From Cloeon dipterum (lineage: Eukaryota > Arthropoda > Insecta > Ephemeroptera > Baetidae): DNA of 64,000 nucleotides. The DNA lies in the NCBI RefSeq assembly GCF_949628265.1, contig NC_088787.1, positions 32,538,844-32,602,843 of the forward strand, written 5' to 3'. Each line of letters begins with the position of its first letter. Positions within the stretch are counted from its first letter, which is position 1. Position numbers and translations under genes: made by a program. Under the pieces are notes generated by a model. It was not told the origin of the DNA. It saw only the letters and a list, made by a program, of their open reading frames with translations, and did no database searches. Shown in pieces: positions 41,401-52,885 of the stretch.

Positions 41401-41902
41401 AGATTATGGATCATTGAAGAGAGGAATTATGCAAATACATAATTTAAAAGCATCATTTACATAGTGTCTAGGAAAAAGCTGAACAGATACGAATCGTTTA
41501 GTTGTTTGTCAATATTCTTCTAGAATTATCCTCTCAACAAAACAAATGGTTTCGTCAGAAAATAAAAGCCATTGGACGAGGGAGTCCAAATCCAATGGCT
41601 GCTGTTTTATATATGGCAGGCTCACCATTTTCGCCCGACTCACACTTCTCGCTAGGATAGGGATTAACATTGAATCTTCCCATCAGAGCGAGAAGTGTGA
41701 GTGAGCGCAAAGTGTGAGTCCCCCATAATATCGAAATCTGAATCTAATTCCTTTTCGTGGTCCTAAGTTAAAAGAATTTTAGGGTGTCCATTTGAAATTT
41801 ACGACATACCGGCAACACTCTTGGAATTTCAACGCTGCACTTGTGACAGAAAAATTTTGTTTCTGGATTAGGTATAACTTCGCCTATAAGAGCCTCCGCC
41901 AT
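38491..41902 (-). CDS. RNF126: RNF126/RNF115-type RING-H2 E3 ubiquitin ligase
   Basis: Seven exons on the minus strand: 41902-41810, 40897-40808, 40377-40133, 40077-39914, 39853-39738, 38883-38759, 38650-38491, giving about 330 residues against roughly 310 in vertebrates. RNF126-family ligases (Drosophila Iruka) ubiquitinate clients in protein quality control. The start MAEALIGEVIPNPETKFFCH opens an N-terminal zinc ribbon with cysteine pairs FFCHKC and YTCPTC across exons 1-2. The central region contains NPGDYAWGREGLDAIVTQLL. The RING-H2 has all eight ligands: C203, C206, C221, H223, H226, C229, C240, C243. A Ser-rich, acidic tail ends GHFWDMDMDCD. An in-frame upstream extension has no ATG, so MAEAL is the start. 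It is divergent from CMTR1. The exon 3-4 junction is ambiguous. Confidence 0.95.
41567..41600. repeat. Short inverted repeat in RNF126 intron 1
   Basis: AGCCATTGGA (41567-41576) and its perfect complement TCCAATGGCT (41591-41600) flank a 14-nt loop. The arms contain CCAAT-type sequence. Confidence 0.8.
41638..41702. repeat. 16-bp perfect inverted repeat in RNF126 intron 1
   Basis: ACTCACACTTCTCGCT (41638-41653) is perfectly complementary to 41687-41702, with a 33-nt loop. Part of the right arm (AAGTGTGAGT) is repeated directly at about 41710-41719. It sits about 110 nt downstream of the exon 1 donor, 35 nt from the CCAAT-type repeat. Confidence 0.85.
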
Positions 41903-42631
41903 CTCGAATCGAATGTTGTGCAGTAACACTCGCACTCGCAGGGCAGCCAGCAGCTGCCTGCCTGCCAAAGAGGTGGGTTGGGTTTCTTTAGTTGGGTTGT
42001 GCGCCTGTTGCTGGCAGTGGCACTGCTTTCGCTCTCCAACGCAAATTGTAATCGCTGCCGCTGGTTGGCGCCAAAACTAAAAAATGCAACGTAGACGTAG
42101 ACTACTAAAACAAAGACAACAGTTGAACAGGAAATAAAAATGTGTCATAAAAGAATAAGGAAAACCATTATTTTCCTGAATCAATGGATTTTGGCAGTTT
42201 GGCCATTTTGTCATTTTACCGCCAGTATGATACCGTTGTGTTGGCTAACTTGACAGTGAAGTAAGGCAAAAATTTTAAAACCAACAGACATAGACAAGAC
42301 ACGGGACACTCAAAGTGCGCCAGTGCGCCATTTTGATAAACAATAACAATTTGCTTGATGTTTGTTTGTTAGTTTATTTTTCGTACCGGTGAGAGCGTAC
42401 AATATGGCGTCTTTTCCAATCCTGCCAATCCTGGTCCTGGTTTAAAAAAGTTCGGAAAGCATTTTTTGGTCATATACCATTACCAGATAACCATCTTCTA
42501 GCGTTGCGTCCGTTGCGATTTGCGATGCACGTTTAATGTTGTACTGGTTCATACAAATTTGAGTATATTTGACACCGAATCCTCGCCGACAACACATTAT
42601 ACAAAACTTTTTGACGGATTGACAATCGAAG
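41903..42631. promoter_or_regulatory. Divergent promoter region RNF126 / CMTR1
   Basis: The 729 nt between the two start codons of oppositely oriented genes must hold both transcription starts and 5' UTRs. A frame of 147 codons on the minus strand (42442-42885) crosses the CMTR1 5' UTR and first coding exon, and is more likely chance. No TATA box or other core element was identified confidently. Confidence 0.55.
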
Positions 42632-45600
42632 ATGGATCCACCTTCAACGATTCCTCGAGAGGGCTCGAAGGAGCCGAGAAAAAGACCGCAAGGTATGAAC
42701 AATGCAATAATTGACTTTGCCGGGATTTCGACACGCAATTGAGTGCATTGCCGAGTTCTTTTATCTTTCTTCGGCCATTCCCCAAAAATATGTATGTATC
42801 TTGCTTGACTCTTCTGCAGTCTGCACTTTGGCTTGCCTTCACGTGACAAGATTTCAATAAATGGAAAAATTACAGTTTTCGCCACCCCTTATTTTCTATG
42901 GGATTCTCAGAATTCTCATAAGAACTGGCGAGATGTGTAACCCGGCAGAAACTAACTATGATAATTATGTATTTACATAATATTGCCGCAAAACTTTTGG
43001 TTGTCCTTGGACTAACTAATTAGAGACCTTATAATTCACATTAAATATAAAAGGACTCAAGGGCAAAGTACAAAAAGTTAATCTCTATATAATTTGTATG
43101 CGTATGGTATCTACATAATATTATCTCTTTTTCATTGCCGTTCATTAAATATTATCAGACCATTTGAGTTTTAAATTTTATAGATCATACATACATACAT
43201 ACCCTGTTATATATTGTTGTTTATTCTTGGCATAGTCATAAACAACAATATGTTTATAACAGGGTAATATATATCTAAAATTAAAAATCAAATGGTCTGG
43301 TAATATTTTATGAAAGGCAATGAAAAAGAAAAATTATTATGCACCAAACACATTGAATAAATATATTATGTTTATGTATAAGATATTGATACTTTCAGAA
43401 ATTAATAGCAGTTATTTCATTCTGTTCAATATAATAGAAGATCAAGACAATGCTTCGGACAACAAACGAGCAATGCTGACCAAGTCCTCGGTGGCCATGC
43501 GGATGATGGCCAAAATGGGCTACAAGGAGGGTGGTGGCCTCGGCCGAGAGGAACAAGGAATAACCGCACCTGTGGTCCCTAGCACACAACTTGGACGACG
43601 GGGCTTGGGTCTCAAGGTGGCTGGCCTAGAAAGCAAGACTGTAAAATGGGATTGGGACTCCGAGGTGGTTGAGGCGAAGGAGACGCTGAAATGGCTCCCT
43701 GGTGCGGAAGTGCCCACTGATCTCTCCCCTAACTGGGTCCAGCTCGGTGAAGAGAAACGCACCATTGACGATGAGGACAAGTATTGCTCCCCTGAGGTTT
43801 TGAAGAATGTTCTCAGCGCCAAGTCCGTGTTTGACCAGCTGGACGATGTAGAATTGAGGAAATCTAGAGGAAAATGCAATCCTTTTGAAAGCATTGGAAA
43901 AGTATTTTTCCAAAACAGAGCTGCACTTAAAATGGCAAATATTGACGCCGCGTGTGATATGATGTTCACCGATCCAAAGAACAAAGAGGGCCAGAAATCC
44001 CTGCCACAAGATCAGCTTCTTTACTTTGCCGACATCTGCGCTGGACCAGGCGGCTTCTCGGAGTATGTGCTTTGGCGGAAGAGTTGGCAAGCCAAGGGCT
44101 TTGGCTTCACACTTCGTGGGGGCAATGACTTCAAGCTGGAAGACTTCTACGCAGCAAGTGCGGAGACGTTCGAGCCGTGCTATGGGAAAGACGGAGACGG
44201 TAACATCTACAAGCCAGCCAACATTAGCCACTTCCAAGAACATGTACTTGCCAACGCGGGTGGCAAAGGGGTCCATTTCACCATGGCTGACGGAGGCTTC
44301 TCCGTCGAAGGCCAGGAGAACATTCAAGAAATCTTATCTCATCGGTTGTACCTGTGTCAATGCTTGGTTGCCCTGAGCATCACACGCCCCGGTGGACATT
44401 TTGTGGTCAAGCTGTTTGATCTCTTCACCCCATTCAGTGCTGGTCTAATTTGGTTGATGAGGAGAGCTTTCCGAGAAATCTGCATCTTCAAGCCTAATAC
44501 AAGTCGGCCAGCTAATTCTGAAAGATATCTAGTTTGCAAGTATGTATGAACTACTTACCATTTAAACCTTTTTCATTTGAGATAAATTCAAAACAATAAA
44601 CCCATTATTTTAACTTAAACTTTTGAGTTCAAAGCACATCTTCTGTTTTAAGTTGAAATTTAGTAGTGTTTCTTATTGTGCTGATCAACTCACAAATTCC
44701 CTCCTTAACCAGTTTCAGCTGCTGTGGTTCTATCCTTAATTTAACAGGCTATTATCCTGTCTGAGAATTGAAGATAGCTCCTACAAAATACTTCCATCTG
44801 AATTATAGATATTCCAAAGTTAGATCTAAAAATAGTCCTAAAAACCATTTAAAAGATTTATTTGAAACTTAAAAAATAGTGATTGGCTTTGATGAATGTT
44901 TTTATCTGAATCAAAGTCATATTCTTGAATCTATGATATTGATTTGAGACGCGATAGCCTTACCAATCCTTTCTGTCTGCAGGCACAGACTAGATGATGT
45001 TTCCGCTGTGAGAAACCTCATGTGGACTGCCAATGAAGAGTTTGAAAAATTAGGAACTGGCAGTGGCAGAGCAGTTGTCACCTTAGTTCCTGAGGATGTT
45101 ATTGCTGGCGACAAAGAGCTAGTAGAGTACCTGACAACTTCAAACAATGAGCTTGGCCACCGGCAGGCTGTGTCTTTGAACAAAATCAAAGCTTTCTGTC
45201 AGGACCCTACCTTGTTCGAGCCAAGACAGGCTGAGATGAGGAAAAGCTGTCTGGATCTGTGGCGCATTCCAGAAAAAAGCCGAACTGTTCCTAGAGTAGA
45301 GCGGCCTGAAGCAGTGTTTGCTGGATTCAAATTGGAATATCTACAAAACATCTTTGACTTGACGCCCCCATTTCTGCAAGATATGAAAATGCTGGAGTGG
45401 AGGTGCTACGCTATGAATTCAAGACGTACTTCCAAGAAGTGCACTCTGTTTTTAAGTAAGTCCACCTAGTAAAAATTGTACGAATCAAATACTCATGACC
45501 ATTTATCTTGCAGGCGTCGGACGTGGCAATGTCTACTTTCTAGACAGAGGCAGGTGGAACAACGTTAGCGTTGAAAACGCTAAACTAGACCTCCCTGCAA

Positions 45601-46235
45601 AGACCCTGGTTTTTGGAGAACTTGTCTCCGAGCTCCGAGGAGAGGCTCGTGCGCAAACCAGCATCAAAGTTTTGCATGTGATGGATGCCCACGTGTTAGG
45701 TGGCCGCGTCATTGGCCACCTAAGCTTTGACGAGCGTGTTTATCAATGCAAACTCTTCGCTAAGGCCGTGGACAGACCGACCAGAATCGACCTGACTCGG
45801 TTCTACGTTAAGGAAGCGTTCACTTTGGACAACTTGGATTCTCTGTTTGAAAAGCTGAACTCAAAAAGGATCAAGCAGTTCAGTGGGGACCGGAAAATGT
45901 GCTTTATGCTTGATGAAAGTGAGGAGAAGTTCTTCATGGTGGGAGGCTTATCTTTCATGAAGGTAGTCGTAGAACCTTGGACTGTAGCATTCAGCAAGTC
46001 TGCCTCTCGCAAGTACTGGTTCAACCTAGAGGATGGCACTTCCCTGTTTGAGCGTCCGAACGAGTCAAACCTGTGCTTTGAGGGATCCGTCAATTTGCGG
46101 GTGAATTGGTGGTGGGATGACAAAGTCAACCTTGCCATGGGTGATGATGTAAGAAGACTGGACTCAACCATTGTTCACAGAGTCAGCTTGGTTGACAAAA
46201 TTGAGCGTGAAAAAGTTAGCCTAAGGATGATTTAG
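42632..46235 (+). CDS. CMTR1: Cap-specific mRNA 2'-O-methyltransferase 1 (cap-1 MTase)
   Basis: Four exons: 42632-42692, 43438-44539, 44983-45455, 45514-46235, about 785 residues (human 835). CMTR1 methylates the 2'-O of the first transcribed nucleotide of capped mRNA in the nucleus, marking RNA as self. In order: a basic N-terminus (MDPPSTIPREGSKEPRKRPQ), a G-patch at about 35-80 (MAKMGYKEGGGLG, GRRGLGL), and an RrmJ/FtsJ methyltransferase domain with SAM motif ADICAGPGGFSEY at about 218-230. The catalytic K-D-K-E tetrad appears as K185 (AALKMAN), D305 (MADGG), K345 (FVVKLF) and E382 (NSERY). Then come a guanylyltransferase-like region and a C-terminal WW-like motif (EPWTVAF to SLFERP). Exon 1 was chosen because its frame joins in phase and its basic start resembles the family. 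The long open frame 5' of 43438 is intron. Confidence 0.95.
43112..43341. mobile_element. Palindromic MITE-like element in CMTR1 intron 1
   Basis: Nearly the whole 230 nt folds back on itself. The left arm, from ACATAATATTATCTC through TTCATTGCC, CAGACCATTTGA and CCCTGTTATA to TTGTTGTTTAT, is mirrored by the right arm (ATAAACAACAA, TATAACAGGG, TCAAATGGTCTGG, GGCAATGAAAAAG, ATTATTATG) with few mismatches and a loop of about 13 nt. The innermost 66 nt begin and end TACCCTGTTATA / TATAACAGGGTA, so a mariner-like TA-flanked core is possible. There is no coding capacity. A non-autonomous inverted-repeat transposon is the simplest reading; no outer target-site duplication was defined. Confidence 0.75.
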
Positions 46236-47242
46236 GCTATTTTTCTTCATTTGTTTATCAGAAATGATTATAGAAAGACGTTTGGAAATTATTCGCAGGA
46301 TTAATTAGGTTGATAAAACTTCACATGACGAAGCTAAGAGCTGTTTTCTCTGTTAAGTTGTCAGAATTAAATTGTATTTCAAGATCCTTGGCTCACAGGA
46401 AAAATTTGTTAAACCTAATTTCACACAATCTGAGCAGGCTGGTCTAATAATAATTCAATAGACTGTTCACTGTTCCTACTAGTTTTATAGAAGTATGTGA
46501 ATTTGGTTGGGCTACTTTTTGCAGGGATCATTTGCCTTTCTAAACATGGAAAAGCTTGGCTAAAGGCTTTCTGTGCTTGAATTGGTAGTTCAAGATCCAC
46601 TGCACAACGGTAATTTTTTATATAATTTTGCGTGAGTAGGCTAACTGAACCAATACGTTTATACCAATCAAATGTATTTCATGATAGTTTGCCTATTTGA
46701 CTCGCAATCAATAAGTAGGCCTATTACTCTACTTGCTAAACGTACTAAAAATGACTTAATGAATTGCACTGTTGGATTGAACTATAATGTAGAAAATGGA
46801 GCCACAAAAATAGTTCCTAAGTATTAAAAATATCCAATTAAAATTAGATTGAATTTCAAGTGGGTTTGCTGAGTTGACTGAATATATTTTGTGATAGACA
46901 ATAATATAAATACTACAAATTGTGAACAGTTAATTTTATGGTTATTTTACTGAGTGCCCTTAAATGGTGTCTATGCTATGTCAACTGGAAATAAAACTCA
47001 TTAAGCTGCCAGTATAAATGTTTTAATTATACTAAAATTCATTTTTGGAACAACAAGGTATAAACAAAATAAATAGGGACTTAGCACCACTAACTGTTAA
47101 CCATCTTCTTTCTGAAGTAACAATTTAGGTAAAAAAACGCATAGAATATTAAAACAATTAAAAAATCTGCATTAAAATGTGCTGGCCGAACGTAAATAAT
47201 GCACTGCACTATTATGTTGTGCGAGCGATAGAATTAAATCAA
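46236..47242. other. Convergent 3' UTR interval CMTR1 / GBA2
   Basis: AT-rich sequence between two stop codons facing each other. It should contain both 3' UTRs. A plus-strand AATAAA at 46990-46995 is a candidate CMTR1 signal. No AATAAA is seen for GBA2 on the minus strand; an ATTAAA variant lies at 47022-47027. No coding sequence was seen. Confidence 0.6.
46990..46995 (+). terminator. Candidate AATAAA polyadenylation signal of CMTR1
   Basis: AATAAA about 755 nt past the CMTR1 stop. An ATTAAA variant nearer the stop (about 46366) could serve instead. Confidence 0.35.
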
Positions 47243-50200
47243 TTACTTGGCCGAATTTAACTGCTCCCATGCCAACTGTATTGCCCAGATGCTAAGTGGA
47301 CGCATATAACCAATAGCCCGGTAATACTTTTCTTCGTACAAAGCTTCAGGCGTTTCAAATCCCATTCCTATGCGATCATAAACTGTTTGGTAAATTCCAG
47401 CAGCAGTTTTGAAAGACTCTTCCACCATCCCCTAAAAACGAAACAAAATATAATAAAACCCAAATTTCTGTATGTTTAAAATCTACCTCGTGCATCATGA
47501 CAGCAGCAAGCGCATAAACAGTACCAACCCAAACTTCTTCGCTTTGGATGGTAAATAGATCCTTATTCCCAGAGGGTAACATTCCATTCACAGCCCCCAT
47601 GGTACCATTTTTGAACTTCATTACGTTGTTGTTAAATATTGTTGTTAGTGCCTTCTTCACGTTTTCTTTTGGAAACACCTGAAGATAATGGACATTGAAG
47701 TGATGCATTTCATTACGTTGCAAAATGAACTTGCCTTATCAGTCACCCCACATGCTCGAAGATACCAGTGACCGCATAGCTGATCAGACATAATTGATGA
47801 AGAATGAGGTGCTCCGGAGCTGTCAAAGTTGTAATATTCGCCTGCATATATTAAATTTGAGAAAATTAGTGTAATTCTATGACGCGCGGTCACTCACCAT
47901 TCCAAAGCTTTGCTTCAAAGGCCGCTTTCCCTTTATGTAGAGTGGTTTCGTAGAGTTCGGTCGATTCTCCAAGAGCTCTTCCCATCTCAACCATTGAATG
48001 AAGAGAGGCCAGCCACAGACTCCCACAGTACGCACTTTATTTTAAATATAACAAGAGGACTTTTAATTATTTCCCATGGAACATTGCGATCTGACTCGAA
48101 TTGTTAAGCAATCATAGGCACAAATATTCAATATTTATGAACTCTACGGAAGCTGCCTGTCATCAAACAAGAGAATCAATGACAAGCAAAACTTCAAGAC
48201 TAACTTGAGGCCCCAATTAAATAAATATATCATTTCATTACTATGAGCATTTTTAGGAGTAGAAGTACCTTGCCCCCGTCATAATCCAACTGTCATATGT
48301 TTGGTCTGGAAAGCCTCCGTTCTCAATCAATCCATCGTCGTCCTTGTCCCAAGCCAATGATTTTTGGATCACGGTGCAAGCTTGAGGCCACATGGCCTTT
48401 AGATATGCCAAGTCTTTCCACAAAGTAAAGTCTCTAAACACTTGAAGCACAAATTTTGAGTTGAGATCTCGCCAGTCAGCAACATCATGAATTGGGTAAG
48501 AATTAATGTTGACAAACGGGTCTTCCTCTGAAAATAAAGTGAGTTCAAAACATCAGTTATGGGCAAACATAAGAAATAAAATTAAGGGGGAATAGTTCTA
48601 GCTCCAATATCCCAAGTCATGAAAATTTTTATCATGCACACACAACTACTACTTAGAGCTTTGCCAACAGCTGGGCAAGGATATGCATTGAACTAAATTA
48701 GATTGACAGACGAGCAAGACTATTATTAAATCAATTTGTAAGCTTCAATAAGTGCTTTATTAACTTTGTGGTTTCAAATGGACCAACCCATCAAAAAGAG
48801 CAATTTTAATCTTAATAATAGTATCTGATGTGTAATCTGGCTATAGGTTATTTTGATGATAGCAAATATTTACCAGGATCTCCAACATCGTGAGGGACAG
48901 AGCCAGCTGATTTTCTGATTGCCTTTTGTCCATCATATAAGTGCTTTCTGCGTGAAAGGTCTTCTTTAGAAATTGAGTCCCTGATATCATACTGTAGGAC
49001 TTTCTGCAGTTGTGGCCACAACTGAGTAAGAGCAAATGAGGCGTAGAAGTGGACATCATAAGTGTTGTACATTCTGTACTCGTGGCCTTCTAAATATCCA
49101 AATCGTCCGTACTCCATCCTGATAAAGAAACAATAATGATTGATTAAATAAATTATTTCAAGCACTCCTCTTACCTTGGGTCATCAGCTGGCAATTTTTC
49201 GCTCTCGTCAACCTCCACCCAGATTGACCCTCCGTCAGATACAAAGTAAAGCTCGTTGAAAATTGCACTTTTGTACCAATCTGGGAGACCGCTGTGGTTT
49301 GATCAAGAGGTAGAGTAATCTTTTTTACTGATGGAAACTTTCACCTGTCATTGAGAATTGGCTCCTGCCATGTTTCTATTTCTTTTTCCCACGATTTGTA
49401 GTTCTGAAGAGCATATGCTGCAATCTTTGGCGCGGCCTTACCATCAGACCCAAAATATTTTGTGTAAAACCTGGAACATTTAAGACGCCGATTTTTGGAA
49501 TGAAATAGATAACTAGGTCAAGGTAGACCTACCGCCGATAAGTCGTCGAGCTGCCAGAGAACTGAACTTGTGGCATGTCCCAGACCAATGCAAATTCTGC
49601 TCTTCCTTTGCTGTTGGCTTGAACCGTGTTTTTGCAGCTAACTGCACAACCCACCTCTTCCCTAGCATTTCCTGAGAAATGAGGTTAGAACGATTTTGCA
49701 GAGGGGAGCATAAATATACCTGGACGATATTCTTCTGATTTTGTGTTGAGCTCCCCTTTGGTTTGGAGGGGTTGCCAGATTTCATATCCTGGTCCATTTG
49801 GGTTGAAGTGCGTCTCTGTGGTAATATTTTCCTACAAGATTAGAGAAGAAAGATAAACAAAAATTTGAAAAAATGAGCAACCAGAGTCACTGACATTGTT
49901 TGAACACGCAATGCCGTAAGTACACCTCATAGCCCTTATCACTTGATGGATCATAACGCCCTTGACGTCTCCACCAGCTTCATCAAACGCTTCAGTCCAA
50001 CAATTTCCTGCACGTCAAATAAAAAACAAACGGCCATTAGAAAGATAAACAAGATAAATATTTTTTTAAGGGCGATGAAATTAATATTTGTGTGTGGTTT
50101 TAATGAAAGACCAGCATTATCTATGCGAGTAAATAGAGAATTTAATGCATAATTGTTTTAACTTGTGGTGTTTTTCCTTTTACTTGGTACTAGAAACTAC

Positions 50201-52061
50201 CAAACGTTTCCCAGGTAAGATCAAGAATCTGAATAATCCAATTTACTTTTTCCAAATCAACTAAATTATTTTCATTAAGTGACAAATTATTTTTCTAATT
50301 ATTTGATTTGATAATTTAAATACTGTAAATTCTAACGATAAAGATTAACCAAGTTTCATTCCGATTAATAGTACACAGTAATAAATAAATAATATTAATT
50401 CAAATAAACTCCAAATTGTGACAGGAAGTTCCAACACCAAATCTCAAGGCCCCTTTGTTGATTGATCGTTGAGTTACTTTTTGTATTTCAATCATCCGAC
50501 ACCTACTTCTACATACTGATCTAATTAAAATTATTTTCACACACAAAAATTTATTTAAATGATTGGAAAATTTTGAGCCTTTCACAAAAATGACTAGACA
50601 AATAGATAACCATTTATGCATGGTTTCTCTAAAACTCCATATTTTAAAATTAATTAAAAACAAAACCTTTCTTGTCATCTTTCCCTCCAGTTCCATTTTT
50701 AAAGGTCATGGTTATGCTGATCTGAAGATCCTCATTGCTGCCGTTTTCAACATCCCAAACAAACACAGCGCAAGGCAAACTACTGTCCTGCAATTTATTA
50801 ATTTATGTTCCAAAATATCTGGAAAAAAGTAACATTAAAAGTTTACCTTGTAGTTATGAGGTATGACAGGCGAGACTTGGCGGCACGTTAGTGTGACTTT
50901 GTGCTCATGTATTTTGTATTCAGTCCATGCACGTGGGTAGAGAGCACAGTATTGAGCATTTGAGCCATCAAATTCCCATTTCCATGAAGATAATCGGTTT
51001 GACTTTGGCTTCCTGGTGGATTTGGGATTTAGACAAACTTCTAACTGAGTTGATTATTTTTCACTTGTGAGGAGAAAGGACTTGTTGGTATACTGTCGTT
51101 CCCTCACTGTTTCTAATTGTGACAAGAAATTGGTTTGCAGCAAGAACGTGGTACGAGTACATGCCAGGTCTCATTTGGTATCTGCAAAATTCGCCGCGAA
51201 AACCACGACCAATCGTGCCTGCACCAATCCCACCGATTGGAGCGCCTGTTAAACAATAGTTTGGGAGAAATTCATGTCAAAATCTCTTGTGTAATGGAAT
51301 TTAAATAGGGGTGAAAATAACGTTTATATAAATACAGTATTGACAAAATTTTATTATGTATCTTGCATTATTGGCCAGAAGTACTGCCAAAAATATTTTC
51401 TTCTGAATTTCTGTTTTAAAATGAAAAAAATAAAGTTGTTTAATACTAACTAGCGGACGCTGACCTCAACCAAAATTAAGTACAATACTCTTTGACAGAG
51501 AGATAGCATGGACATGCTTTGTTTTGACAAGATCTGAACTAATATTTTCCCTCAATATTACAACAAAAAGAAATTGTTATCTTGGTTGACAGCAAATAAT
51601 TATAGTTTGATAACACAAGATTTAGAATAATACATTATTATGATTGACTAGTTCGTCAAAAATTATGTGCTCATGTGAAATTTTAAATCGTTGTTTTACA
51701 TATTATATGGATTTTTAAATATTAACAGGGATTAAAAATTTCTTCTCACCATATATCTGCTTCCCAGTTTTCATCTTGAAGTAGTTCATCAATGGACGTT
51801 TCCCATCTTTTAAAATATTGAGTGCCCATGTCAAATACCTAAAATTGCGAAAATTGCAAAATTAAAGTTTTCATTAAACTCCGTTACAAAATTAGCAAAA
51901 AAAACTAACCTCAATCCAAGTGGGATCAGTGGAGGTAACTGTTTAAGTTTTGGCTTCACCCTTTGGTTTCGCCTCTCAGGAAAGACATGGTTGAGTTTCA
52001 CCTTCCAGCCATAGCCATGCTGAGGCGTAGAGCAGAGCGCCGCTTCCTGTCTACCTGACAT
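47243..52061 (-). CDS. GBA2: Non-lysosomal glucosylceramidase, GH116 (GBA2)
   Basis: Sixteen exons on the minus strand, all joining in phase: 52061-51910, 51838-51750, 51245-51065, 51012-50847, 50787-50667, 50007-49895, 49831-49720, 49671-49533, 49470-49345, 49291-49175, 49118-48874, 48527-48269, 48034-47898, 47841-47735, 47678-47487, 47431-47243. The protein is about 814 residues (human 927). GBA2 hydrolyses glucosylceramide to glucose and ceramide at ER/Golgi and plasma-membrane faces. Seen: [20 protein letters not shown] near residue 81, [16 protein letters not shown] with the GH116 nucleophile E413, [20 protein letters not shown], and [14 protein letters not shown] containing the acid/base Asp (D595 or D599), then [14 protein letters not shown] and [14 protein letters not shown]. 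The end is shorter than in mammals. Introns include a GC-AG case after exon 14 and weak donors after exons 5 and 6. It is divergent from BORCS8. Confidence 0.96.
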
Positions 52062-52885
52062 GGTCACTCCGCACTAGAAAATACTCAGGACACCGATGTG
52101 GCACGGAGCTGGACTTAGCAACTGCTCTGTTGCAGGATTACAGCGATTTTGCATGACGAGTAGCGATTGTAGGGTTGCAGTTGACGTCGCTCTGGTTCAG
52201 CTCCACTGGCGTCTAAAATCGTCGTGGATTATAATCACTTTTTTGTATGATTCGTCACTTTATCAGGAAAGCTGCATCACGAACGTACTATCAGCACAGC
52301 TGTAATGCATGCTCCTGTGGAGTTTTTGTGGTGTGGTGACTGTCTGATACCTTTAAAAACCACATACACACGCCCCCTTTTTACGGCAAACAAGCGGAGT
52401 GAGGGAAAGTCTCCAGTGGAGCTCGGGTGGGTAGTGCAATGGAAAGTTAACTATAATTCATTAATTTTGGAAAATTGGTAACAAAATTTAGATACTTTCT
52501 CTGAAAAACAGAATTTCTGAGATAAAAATTTAGCTAAATATTTATTTTGTTAATTTAATTGAAAGATAATTTCTAGAAAAAGATTGGTTCCTCTGCATTG
52601 TCAGACAGCTCTGGTTCTAAAATTCCTAACTCCAGTTAAATGTCAACATCCACAGTGTCAACATTAGAGATCGCAGAGGACGCAGAGCGTAGTGTGTAAC
52701 AAAAAACCCTTAGCTAATGTGAGCTCAATCTTCTGCGGTTTTTGCTGTTTCGTAAGACTTGGTATAGCTTTCTATATTTTCACTTTTCGCCTATGGTGAA
52801 ATTTTTATCGTTGCCTAATATTAATTACAGCAACCAAAGTGAGGTAGTGATCTGTCTTTGAGGGAAATTTTCAAAAATAATTGTG
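52062..52885. promoter_or_regulatory. Divergent promoter region GBA2 / BORCS8
   Basis: 824 nt between the start codons of two divergent genes; it must hold both transcription starts. It includes a KLF/Sp-like CACGCCCCC at about 52369. A similar CCACGCCCCCC occurs upstream of MTX1 at about 59042. Core elements were not resolved. Confidence 0.5.

Noticed and set aside
41903-41968. 22-codon N-terminal extension in frame with RNF126
   Set aside because: It contains no ATG, and family members begin at MAEA.
42442-42885. 147-codon open frame on the minus strand, with a protein-like end (ATDATLEDGYLVMVYDQKML)
   Set aside because: It lies antisense to the CMTR1 first exon and 5' UTR. I cannot match it to a family, and CMTR1 exon 1 on the other strand has in-phase splicing and a family-like start.
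43320-43437. N-terminal extension of the long CMTR1 frame (MKKKNYYAPN...)
   Set aside because: It overlaps the right arm of the palindrome and precedes a splice acceptor; an upstream exon joins in phase instead.
49441-49470. Suspected frameshift in GBA2 exon 9
   Set aside because: On recounting, the exon reads through ([15 protein letters not shown]) and its length fits the phases on both sides.
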